DNA of 8,008 nucleotides from Candidatus Omnitrophota bacterium. GTDB lineage: Bacteria; Omnitrophota; Gorgyraeia; DTHP01. The stretch is from NCBI GenBank assembly GCA_023818555.1, contig JAMWCG010000022.1, positions 2,573 through 10,580 of the forward strand, written 5' to 3'. Under the pieces are notes generated by a model that made no database searches, had not been told where the DNA came from, and was given only the letters and a program-made list of their open reading frames with translations. Positions 1 to 5,899 of this stretch are shown here, piece by piece. The position numbers and the translations under genes are program-made. Numbering within the stretch: the first letter of the stretch is position 1; each line of letters starts with the position of its first letter.

Positions 1-22
1 GCTCATTTTCAATAAATAATAT

Positions 23-51
23 TTGACAATAGAATTAAGTTATGTTATATT
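23..51 (+). promoter_or_regulatory. Housekeeping (sigma-70 type) promoter of rpsT
   Basis: TTGACA at 23-28, a 17-nt spacer, then TATATT at 46-51, with TG at 43-44 one base before the -10 (extended -10). Transcription should start near 58, giving a leader of about 22 nt that holds the ribosome site. Because the -35 box occupies 23-28, the in-frame TTG at 23 cannot be the rpsT start codon. Confidence 0.8.
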
Positions 52-79
52 ATCAAAAACAAAAAGAGGAGGTTTTTCT

Positions 80-364
80 ATGCCAGTTCATCATTCTGCA
101 TTCAAACAGATCAAAAAGGATAGAAAAAAAACCCTGCGTAATAAACAGGTAAAATCATCTCTCAGAACCTATATAAAAAAATTTGATACCTTACTCACAG
201 AACAGAAATTTGAAGAGGCAAAAAAATATCTCTCCCTCTTGATGGCTAAAATCAACAAAGCAAAGACCAAAGGTGTCTTACACAAAAATACTGCCCGGCG
301 TAAAATTTCCCGTCTGCATAAAAAACTAAATCAGGCAATTCTCTCACCAGGAAAAACTAACTGA
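80..364 (+). CDS. rpsT: Small ribosomal subunit protein bS20
   Basis: Encodes a 94-residue, very lysine- and arginine-rich protein of the bS20 family, which binds 16S rRNA early in 30S assembly. The N-terminal stretch with HSAFKQIKKDRKKTLRNK, the middle KSSLRTYIKKF and the C-terminal GVLHKNTARRKISRLHKKL are typical family signatures. Length is slightly above the usual 86-90. The ATG at 80 is chosen because GAGGAGG lies at 66-72, seven bases upstream, and because the in-frame TTG at 23 falls inside the promoter. The gene is monocistronic and its last 8 nt overlap the 3' end of the convergent holA gene, so no separate terminator fits between the two. Confidence 0.97.
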   Translation: MPVHHSAFKQIKKDRKKTLRNKQVKSSLRTYIKKFDTLLTEQKFEEAKKYLSLLMAKINKAKTKGVLHKNTARRKISRLHKKLNQAILSPGKTN

Positions 365-1316
365 GAAATCTTAAAATCCACCACTCCAAAGCCAAGAAAG
401 GTTTTTCCCTTCCGGTTTTTATACCATAGTCTATAAAAAGAAGGTGGCGTAGAGAATCTTTTAATTTATCCTGACTAATTTTCTGGAGATTAGCAAAAAA
501 AGTGCTCTCATAAAAGAGAGAGAGTTCTTTCTTTATCTGAAACTGGCTAATTCCTTTGCGGAGAAGTTTTTTTGCCCGATACAATTTCCTCCATTCAGCA
601 ACCAGTGTCCCTAAGATTTTATCCGGCTTCACATTAAAATCCCGCATATCCTGTAATATCCTTATTCCCCCGCGGAGGTCAGCGTAGAGCAAAGCTTTGA
701 TCAACTTATAGATATCCAAAGAAATCACTTTTCCGATAATCGCCTCCAGGTCCGCCCATTCAATCATCTTCTTAGCTCCGCTATAAAGTGCGGCTTTCTC
801 TATGGCTTGAGATAAAGAAGCGGTATCGTTGCCCAATTGGCTAATTAAAAAATCTAAGGCAGGACGGGAAATATGCTTCCCTCGTTTATTGACCTGAGCA
901 AATAACCACTCACGCAATTCTTCTCCCGAAAGGAGAGAAAATTCTCTAATTTTCAAATTCTTCTCTTTAAGTAGTATATTTAACCAGCTACTTTCTTCTG
1001 AACTATCTATCTTCTTCAACTTTAAACGGCTAAGCAAAATTAGGTCTGTGGATTGAGCAGGATTTCTTAGGTAAGAGATAAGCATTTCTCTATCAGGGGG
1101 AGTAATTTTTTCTATATCCTTTATGACCATCACCTGATGAGGAGAAAAAAGATGCGTGGTTCTCGCCAGACGCATAACCTCCTCCATACTGAATCCCTCC
1201 TCCAGAGGAGAGAATGAATAATAAGCAACTTTCTCTCCGTAAGAATTTCTCAATCTCTCTATCGCTTCTCTTTTAAGCAAGTCCTCTTCTCCTAAAAAAA
1301 AGAAAACCTTACCCAT
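357..1316 (-). CDS. holA: DNA polymerase III delta subunit (clamp loader)
   Basis: A 319-residue HolA-type protein, the clamp-loader subunit that opens the beta clamp. Support: an N-terminal FFFLGEEDLLKREAI segment, as in the family's G-E-D-x-L-L-x-x-E opening; a central ATPase-like domain that lacks a functional Walker A motif, as expected for delta; LGNDTASLSQAIEKAALY near residues 161-178, matching the conserved G-N-D-x-x-x-L-x-x-E-x-E-K-L hinge motif; and a helical C-terminal collar. Length fits the family (about 320-340). The ATG at 1316 is preferred over an in-frame TTG at 1337 because GGTAGG lies six bases before the ATG, while nothing suitable precedes the TTG. It is the last gene of the bamD-lptE-holA operon, 39 nt after lptE, and converges on rpsT with an 8-nt overlap. 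Confidence 0.9.
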   Translation of the reverse strand: MGKVFFFLGEEDLLKREAIERLRNSYGEKVAYYSFSPLEEGFSMEEVMRLARTTHLFSPHQVMVIKDIEKITPPDREMLISYLRNPAQSTDLILLSRLKLKKIDSSEESSWLNILLKEKNLKIREFSLLSGEELREWLFAQVNKRGKHISRPALDFLISQLGNDTASLSQAIEKAALYSGAKKMIEWADLEAIIGKVISLDIYKLIKALLYADLRGGIRILQDMRDFNVKPDKILGTLVAEWRKLYRAKKLLRKGISQFQIKKELSLFYESTFFANLQKISQDKLKDSLRHLLFIDYGIKTGREKPFLALEWWILRFLS

Positions 1317-1355
1317 TTTATGCCTACCAATTAACAAGAAAAGAGAAGAAAGGGA

Positions 1356-1904
1356 TTACCAATTCTCTATCGTCCGGTTAACTATACGCCGAGCTAAATC
1401 AGCTACCGCGTCATTCACAGCTTCCTGTTCAGTCCTGGTTAATGGTCCAGTAAGCCGGTAAGTGGTGTCCCCAATAAAGTGATTTTCCTTCCAGAGCAGA
1501 TTCCCTTCCTTATCCTTTAGGGAGAGATTTACCACAAGAGAAATTCTGTATTCCTCAACCACATCAGATTCTGCATAACGCAAAGGTTGCCTTAAATAAT
1601 CCACCAATTCTCCTTCCAATCTTAAATCCGCCTCCTCATCTCGGGCAATACGCAAATTACCATCGTAGACAAAACGGTCAATTAGGGCATTGGTAATTTT
1701 TATCTCTAAACCGGGATAATAGGTTTTATACTCCGGGGGATTATCTTCAAATTTTATTTTATTTACAAAAGTGGGGATATAAATGGTCTTAAAAGAAGAG
1801 GGTAAAAGAGAGCGGGTGGTATAACCACAACTACTCAATAGAGTAGAAAACAAAGAGAAGAGAGCACCCAGTAAAATAAATTTTTTCTGTAATTTTTTTT
1901 TCAT
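1356..1904 (-). CDS. lptE: LptE-like LPS-assembly outer-membrane lipoprotein
   Basis: A 182-residue lipoprotein resembling LptE, the plug and partner of LptD that helps insert lipopolysaccharide into the outer leaflet of the outer membrane. The signal peptide has a basic start (KKKLQKK), a hydrophobic core, and lipobox L-S-S-C with the lipidated cysteine at residue 26, followed by GYTTRSLLPSSFKTIYIP. This C-G-Y-x(n)-LP-x-x-(I/V) pattern, with one or two early beta strands, is typical of LptE. The later part alternates beta strands (LRLEGELVDYLRQPLRY, EYRISLVVNLSLKD) and ends in a long helix (AVNDAVADLARRIVNRTIENW region). Its ATG overlaps the TGA of bamD (ATGA), indicating translational coupling. 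No LptD is visible in the window. Confidence 0.82.
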   Translation of the reverse strand: MKKKLQKKFILLGALFSLFSTLLSSCGYTTRSLLPSSFKTIYIPTFVNKIKFEDNPPEYKTYYPGLEIKITNALIDRFVYDGNLRIARDEEADLRLEGELVDYLRQPLRYAESDVVEEYRISLVVNLSLKDKEGNLLWKENHFIGDTTYRLTGPLTRTEQEAVNDAVADLARRIVNRTIENW

Positions 1905-2845
1905 TTATTCTCTTTAAGAATAGAAATCCGTTCTAAGGATTTGGCTGCCCAAAGACTATCCGGATAATTATTTACAATCTCTTCATAATATAACAAAGCG
2001 GAAGAGAATTTTTTCTGGCGTTCATAGAATTGTGCAGTTTTAAAGAGACTTTCTGCTTTTCTGTTCTTCAAATCATTCAGTACCTTTTCCGCATCCTCTT
2101 TCAGGGGAGATTGGGGGTTGGTAATAAGAAACTCCTCAATTTCCTTAATAGAAGATTCCGTCTCCTCCTGAGTATAATCAGACTGGGGAGAAACTTTATA
2201 ACCGGAAAGCCCGATTTGATACTTTGCCTCTCTGGCAAATTCTGATTCGGGATAGTTCTTTTCCAGTTTCAAAAATGCCTGTTTTGCTTCCTCAAATTGA
2301 CCTAATCCTCTTAAAATTATGCCAATCTTATATTGACTCGGAGGAGCGTATTTCCCGTAAGGAGCATTCTCTACTACTTTCTGAAATATCTCCAGAGCTC
2401 GTTCCTGAGAAGGGATTAAACTCATTCCTAAGAACTTATCTCTGTGTCCAGTAAAGTAAAGTTCGCCAATCCGATATTCTCTCTCTATAACTTCCTCTAC
2501 CTTCTGGGTATAGGGATAAAGGTCTATTACTTTCTGATAGGCTTGAAAAGCTTCATAGAATTTACCGCGTTCTTCGTAAATCCTTCCCATAAAATACTGA
2601 GCATCGCAGGCCTGGGAAGAATGAGGATAGTACTTAATCAACTTTTTAAACTCCCGAATTGCTCCTTCGTAATCTTTCCCCATATATAAATTCATTGCCC
2701 AATCCAATTGTTCTTGGGGAGAATCCTTTACCGCATATTTGGGATTTACCCATTTCCCTGTCTTGGGGGTCCAGATCCAGTATGCCCAGACGTTATTTAG
2801 CATAAGTAAAATTAAGCTGAGCGAAAAAAATATTTTTCTTCCCAT
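1901..2845 (-). CDS. bamD: BamD-like outer-membrane assembly TPR protein
   Basis: A 314-residue exported tetratricopeptide-repeat protein of the BamD/YbgF type, likely part of the machinery that folds beta-barrel proteins into the outer membrane. Residues 1-21 form a signal peptide with probable cleavage after VWA. There is no lipobox cysteine; the only cysteine is residue 80, deep in the TPRs, so unlike classical BamD this protein is not predicted to be lipidated. After the signal comes a tryptophan-rich stretch (YWIWTPKTGKW), then about six TPR-like units: roughly 46-76, 80-112, 119-163 (with an insertion), 165-200, 202-245 and 262-298. The ATG at 2845 is used because AAAGGTGG sits six bases upstream; an in-frame GTG at 2875 lies inside the promoter, before the transcription start. 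First gene of the operon with lptE and holA. A generic TPR protein is the alternative. Confidence 0.75.
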   Translation of the reverse strand: MGRKIFFSLSLILLMLNNVWAYWIWTPKTGKWVNPKYAVKDSPQEQLDWAMNLYMGKDYEGAIREFKKLIKYYPHSSQACDAQYFMGRIYEERGKFYEAFQAYQKVIDLYPYTQKVEEVIEREYRIGELYFTGHRDKFLGMSLIPSQERALEIFQKVVENAPYGKYAPPSQYKIGIILRGLGQFEEAKQAFLKLEKNYPESEFAREAKYQIGLSGYKVSPQSDYTQEETESSIKEIEEFLITNPQSPLKEDAEKVLNDLKNRKAESLFKTAQFYERQKKFSSALLYYEEIVNNYPDSLWAAKSLERISILKENK

Positions 2846-2865
2846 CCTCTTCCACCTTTTAAGTA

Positions 2866-2894
2866 ATTCTAACACGGAAACCTGTGGATGTCAA
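2866..2894 (-). promoter_or_regulatory. Housekeeping promoter of the bamD-lptE-holA operon
   Basis: On the minus strand TTGACA (2894-2889), a 17-nt spacer, then TAGAAT (2871-2866), with TG at 2874-2873 giving an extended -10. Predicted transcription start is near 2859, leaving a leader of about 15 nt made mostly of the ribosome site. This excludes the GTG at 2875 as the start codon. Confidence 0.78.
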
Positions 2895-2926
2895 ATCAAT
2901 TAATCCGTTTTATATTATATAAAAAT

Positions 2927-2939
2927 CTTTAAGTTAAAG
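2927..2939. promoter_or_regulatory. Perfect 13-bp dyad between divergent promoters (possible operator)
   Basis: CTTTAA-G-TTAAAG is a perfect inverted repeat with one central base. It lies between the bamD and rpoN -35 boxes, centred about 56 bp upstream of the predicted rpoN start and about 74 bp upstream of the predicted bamD start. A regulator site is possible, but the stretch is very AT-rich and such a dyad could arise by chance. Confidence 0.2.
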
Positions 2940-2953
2940 TAAATAAAAAATTA

Positions 2954-2982
2954 TTGAATTCTCGGCACTATTTTGTTAGAAT
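2954..2982 (+). promoter_or_regulatory. Housekeeping promoter of rpoN
   Basis: TTGAAT at 2954-2959, a 17-nt spacer, and TAGAAT at 2977-2982, with TG at 2974-2975 (extended -10). The -10 is identical to that of the divergent bamD promoter. Predicted transcription start is near 2989, so an in-frame TTG at 2973 is upstream of the RNA and the start codon must be the ATG at 3003. Confidence 0.7.
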
Positions 2983-3002
2983 TTAATAAAAAAGAAAATG
3001 AG

Positions 3003-4367
3003 ATGGTTGCCGAGCCAAATTTAAGACAGGAAATTATCCAGAAGTTGAAGCTCTCACCGAGGCTGTTCAAAGCCATTCATATCCTTGAACTCACCCTTCC
3101 TGAATTGAGAGAGCTCTTGGAACAGGAATTCGAGGAAAATCCCCTTATTGAGGTGGAAGACAAAATTATTAAAGATGAACCTCCGGCTCAGGAAGAGCCA
3201 GAAGAAGATTGGTCGGAGTATTTTGCCGGTGAGAGAGAGCCTAATCTAAAAGAGTTAGAAAAAAGACGCGCCTATCAAGAAAGCCTCATTACCAAGGCTC
3301 CCACTCTCCAAGAGGAATTACTTCATCAACTCCGGCTCAACGATATTTCAGAAGAAGAATACCAGATTGGAGAAACCATTATTGGAAATATAGACGATGA
3401 TGGATATTTAGGTATTTCCGTAGAAGAGATTGCCAAAGATTTAAATAAAGAGATTAATGCAATAGAAAAAATCCTTTCCCTCATTCAAACCTTCTATCCT
3501 GCAGGGGTGGGAGCTCGTGACCTGAGAGAATGTTTGCTTTTACAATTAAAGAGAAGAAATGAGACTGATTCGCTTGCTTTTAAAATTGTGGAAAATCACT
3601 TTCTTGACCTGGAAAATAAAAGGTATGAGAAAATAATTAAGGAGTTACATATAACTCCTGAGGAACTCAAGGCGGTAAACCAACAATTAGCTAAACTTGA
3701 CCCTAAGCCCGGGAGAGCTATCAGCAATGAAAGACCGGTTTATGTCCTTCCTGATTTAGTCTTAGAAGAAACTGAAGAAGGAAGATATATAGTGAAGTTA
3801 AATAATGAATATATTCCTTCTATCCGGATCAACCAATATTATCTTAAACTTCTTAAAGACACCCATACTCCGGAAGAGGCTAAAAGATACATCCAGGAAA
3901 AACTTTCCGCGGGAGAATGGTTGATCAAAGCAATCCACCAACGCCAGGAAACCATCCTTAAAATTGCCCAATATATCGTAGATTTCCAGAAAGAATTCTT
4001 TGCGGAAGGGAAGGGACATCTTAAACCACTCACTTTAGCCCATATCTCTGAGAAGATAGGTCTGGATGAATCCACAGTCAGCCGTACCATCAACGGTAAA
4101 TATATTGAAACTCCCTGGGGTATATTTGAGTTAAAAGATTTCTTTACCAAGGCAGTAAAAGGAGAAGGTAAAGAAATCTCTATTGATTTTTTAAAAGTAA
4201 AAATCTCTGAACTCATTAAAGGAGAGGACCCCAAACATCCGTTCAGTGACCAGGAGATTGTGGATAAACTAAAAGCAGAGGGGATAAATATCGCCCGGCG
4301 CACTGTGACTAAGTACCGGGAAGAATTGAATATTCTCCCTTCGCACTTAAGAAAACAGAAACTCTGA
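3003..4367 (+). CDS. rpoN: RNA polymerase sigma-54 factor
   Basis: A 454-residue sigma-54, which directs RNA polymerase to -24/-12 promoters and needs an AAA+ activator to open DNA. Region I (about 1-50) has the expected amphipathic pattern ending in EQEFEENPLIE. An acidic linker (51-80) follows. The core-binding region includes GNIDDDGYLG (128-137), TFYPAGVGARDLRECLLLQL (163-182) and KLDPKPGR (231-238). A helix-turn-helix with HISEKIGLDESTVSRTINGKY spans about 347-367. The RpoN box, contacting the -24 element, is ARRTVTKYRE at 431-440, with Thr where the usual box has Ala. Length is close to the family's usual 430-500. The ribosome site before the ATG at 3003 is weak (AAGAAAATGAG), but the promoter position rules out the upstream TTG at 2973. 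Followed 67 nt later by a sigma-54 activator gene. Confidence 0.97.
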   Translation: MVAEPNLRQEIIQKLKLSPRLFKAIHILELTLPELRELLEQEFEENPLIEVEDKIIKDEPPAQEEPEEDWSEYFAGEREPNLKELEKRRAYQESLITKAPTLQEELLHQLRLNDISEEEYQIGETIIGNIDDDGYLGISVEEIAKDLNKEINAIEKILSLIQTFYPAGVGARDLRECLLLQLKRRNETDSLAFKIVENHFLDLENKRYEKIIKELHITPEELKAVNQQLAKLDPKPGRAISNERPVYVLPDLVLEETEEGRYIVKLNNEYIPSIRINQYYLKLLKDTHTPEEAKRYIQEKLSAGEWLIKAIHQRQETILKIAQYIVDFQKEFFAEGKGHLKPLTLAHISEKIGLDESTVSRTINGKYIETPWGIFELKDFFTKAVKGEGKEISIDFLKVKISELIKGEDPKHPFSDQEIVDKLKAEGINIARRTVTKYREELNILPSHLRKQKL

Positions 4368-4373
4368 TTTTTC

Positions 4374-4402
4374 TTGAAAGAGGGAGGTTTTCTGTTTATA
4401 AT
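4374..4402 (+). promoter_or_regulatory. Housekeeping promoter of the sigma-54 activator gene
   Basis: TTGAAA at 4374-4379, 17 nt, then a perfect TATAAT at 4397-4402. It begins six bases after the rpoN stop codon. Predicted start near 4409, leader about 26 nt. The activator can therefore be transcribed by itself as well as by readthrough from rpoN. Confidence 0.7.
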
Positions 4403-4420
4403 TATAGTTAAATGCCTCAA

Positions 4421-4430
4421 AAGGAGGTGA
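4421..4430 (+). promoter_or_regulatory. Strong ribosome binding site of the activator gene
   Basis: AAGGAGGTGA matches the anti-Shine-Dalgarno end of 16S rRNA almost completely and lies 7 nt (from GGAGG) before the ATG at 4435. It fixes the start codon and suggests high translation relative to rpoN, whose own site is poor. Confidence 0.85.
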
Positions 4431-4434
4431 AATA

Positions 4435-5421
4435 ATGCCCAAAGAGACAGGAGAACGGCCATTCCCTGAGATTGTGGGAGAAAGTCCTAAGATGTTAGAA
4501 GTATTCGAAATAATGCAGAAAGTAATAAAAACTGATAGCACAGTGCTTATCACGGGAGAAACCGGAACGGGAAAAGAACTGGTTGCCCGAGCAATCCACT
4601 ATAATGGAAAAAGGCGCGATGGAGCCTTTGTGGCGGTAAACTGTTCTGCCCTTACAGAAACACTCTTAGAAACTGAATTGTTTGGTCATGTAAAGGGTTC
4701 TTTTACGGGAGCGATTGCAGAAAAGAAGGGTCTTTTTGAAGTGGCAGACAAGGGAACATTCTTTATGGATGAGATAGGAGATATCAGTCAGAATCTACAG
4801 GCAAAACTCCTGCGTGTACTTCAGGAAGGAGTGATTAAAAAAGTAGGCGGAACTCAGGATATAAGAGTAGATGTTCGGCTCATCGCCGCCACTAACCGTG
4901 ACCTGACCAAAGAAGTTGACCGCGGGAGTTTCCGGCGCGACCTCTATTATCGGATAAGTGTGGTAGAAATACCTATCCCTCCTCTGCGCGAGAGAAAAGA
5001 AGATATTTCCCTCTTAGCGGATTATTTCCTTAAGCGTTTTTCCCAGAAGATAAACAAAGAGATCAAGGGATTTTCTCCGGCTGCACTTAAGTTATTATAT
5101 GACTATGATTGGCCGGGTAATGTGCGTGAACTGGAACACGAAATTGAACGAGCGGTCATTCTCACGGAAACCAACGAAATCACCCCCGACGACCTTTCCG
5201 AAAGGATCCGTTCGGGAGGTATGGCTTTAAAGATAGAAGAAATAAAAACCCGTTCTCTAAAAGGTGTATTGAGTAACTATGAGAAAAAAATTATCGGGGA
5301 ATTACTTACGGAGATGCGCTGGAACAAAACCAAGGTTTCAGAGGTCTTGGGGATAACCCGCCAGGCTTTGAATAAAAAGATAGAACGCTACGACTTGGAC
5401 CGCAGGAAAAAAAGAGCTTAG
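4435..5421 (+). CDS. Sigma-54 activator (bEBP) without sensory domain, PspF-like
   Basis: A 328-residue AAA+ bacterial enhancer-binding protein, which binds upstream DNA and uses ATP to remodel sigma-54 RNA polymerase into open complexes. Seen: Walker A GETGTGKE (41-48); sigma-54-contacting loop GSFTGA (88-93), a Ser variant of GAFTGA; Walker B GTFFMDEIGD (107-116); sensor I ATN (152-154); arginine fingers in FRRDLYYR (R167, R173); sensor II WPGNVREL (226-233); and a Fis-type helix-turn-helix near 296-319 (NKTKVSEVLGITRQALNKKI). The AAA+ domain begins almost at residue 10, so there is no receiver, GAF or PAS domain. This is the PspF layout, where activity is set by a partner protein or by level. 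No PspA homologue is visible. Encoded just after rpoN with its own promoter. It could equally be a family-specific activator, so no gene symbol is given. Confidence 0.93.
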   Translation: MPKETGERPFPEIVGESPKMLEVFEIMQKVIKTDSTVLITGETGTGKELVARAIHYNGKRRDGAFVAVNCSALTETLLETELFGHVKGSFTGAIAEKKGLFEVADKGTFFMDEIGDISQNLQAKLLRVLQEGVIKKVGGTQDIRVDVRLIAATNRDLTKEVDRGSFRRDLYYRISVVEIPIPPLRERKEDISLLADYFLKRFSQKINKEIKGFSPAALKLLYDYDWPGNVRELEHEIERAVILTETNEITPDDLSERIRSGGMALKIEEIKTRSLKGVLSNYEKKIIGELLTEMRWNKTKVSEVLGITRQALNKKIERYDLDRRKKRA

Positions 5422-5777
5422 GCAGGAGGTTGATGGCTAATAAATCTGTTTATCCTGGCACGTGCATCTTCAGGGAGATTTACAAACTGACAACCCACTT
5501 CATAATTATCTGAATATTGCTGCTTTCTCGTCCAGATAATCTTTACCAGTGACCTTACTGGCTCGCGGTGACCTTCCAGAAGAACATTTACCACCAACCT
5601 TGTTCCTACAGGCACAAATCTATCCGCACTAAATCTCACTCCCCCTTCACTCAGGTCCCGGGTAATGGTCTCGTGGGGAAGTTTGTCCAATTCACCAATT
5701 GGTCTGAACTGCATGGGAAGACTCGCATAAACACGGGGATATTTTCTCCGTTCCTGTTCAAAATAAGGATTAACCAT
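5418..5777 (-). CDS. Single-domain PilZ protein, probable cyclic-di-GMP receptor
   Basis: A 119-residue protein consisting of one PilZ domain, a cytoplasmic cyclic-di-GMP sensor fold that usually acts on motility, polysaccharide or envelope machinery. The two ligand-binding motifs are intact: RxxxR in RRKYPR (R11 and R15) and DxSxxG in DLSEGG (D41, S43, G46). The downstream beta strands (VPVGTRLVVNVLLEG, VRSLVKIIWTRKQ, YEVGCQFVNL) fit the barrel. An in-frame ATG lies 9 codons upstream, at 5804, but it falls beside the -10 box; the ATG at 5777 has GGGAG six bases upstream. Monocistronic. Its TAA overlaps the activator's TAG on the opposite strand (shared TTAG). No cyclic-di-GMP synthase is in the window, so the target process is unknown. 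Confidence 0.88.
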   Translation of the reverse strand: MVNPYFEQERRKYPRVYASLPMQFRPIGELDKLPHETITRDLSEGGVRFSADRFVPVGTRLVVNVLLEGHREPVRSLVKIIWTRKQQYSDNYEVGCQFVNLPEDARARINRFISHQPPA

Positions 5778-5794
5778 TTTTTTCTCCCAAGTTA

Positions 5795-5823
5795 TATATA
5801 ACACGATTTTGCAAATTCGTCAA
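5795..5823 (-). promoter_or_regulatory. Housekeeping promoter of the PilZ gene
   Basis: On the minus strand TTGACG (5823-5818), 17 nt, then TATATA (5800-5795), with TG at 5803-5802 (extended -10). Predicted start near 5788 leaves a leader of only about 11 nt beginning at the GGGAG ribosome site. This excludes the longer reading frame starting at 5804. Confidence 0.72.
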
Positions 5824-5882
5824 GTAAAAAATTTTCAATATTCCTGTAGAATAAAAATGCTCTCTTTTAGAAAAAGTCCTTG

Positions 5883-5899
5883 CTTAGCGAAGTGCTAAG
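5883..5899 (-). terminator. Hairpin at the end of the ChaN-like gene (weak terminator candidate)
   Basis: CTTAGC / GCTAAG forms a perfect 6-bp stem with a 5-nt loop and includes the stop codon of the ChaN-like gene. On the minus strand a TTTTT run follows, but about seven bases after the stem, which is too far for a classic intrinsic terminator. It may act as a weak terminator or a 3'-end stabiliser. Confidence 0.3.

Noticed and set aside
390..425. Hairpin near GAAAGG-TTTTT-CCCTTC as an rpsT terminator
   Set aside because: The stem contains a mismatch and is short, and it falls within the holA coding sequence. Not convincing as an intrinsic terminator.
2963..2979. CGGCAC upstream of rpoN as an autoregulatory sigma-54 site
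   Set aside because: It resembles a -24 box, but there is no GC at the -12 position (TT instead). The extended -10 promoter explains the region better.
2973..3002. Extending rpoN to the TTG at 2973
   Set aside because: The TTG overlaps the spacer and TGT of the predicted promoter, upstream of the transcription start, and adds no recognisable region I sequence.
4412..4435. A 7-codon leader reading frame (MPQKEVK) ending TAATG at the activator start
   Set aside because: It starts only a few bases after the predicted transcription start, has no ribosome site of its own, and its codons are simply the activator's Shine-Dalgarno region. Most likely chance.
3839..4462. A 207-residue minus-strand reading frame across rpoN
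   Set aside because: Lies almost wholly antisense to the unmistakable rpoN coding sequence; serine- and tryptophan-rich shadow composition, with no promoter or ribosome site.
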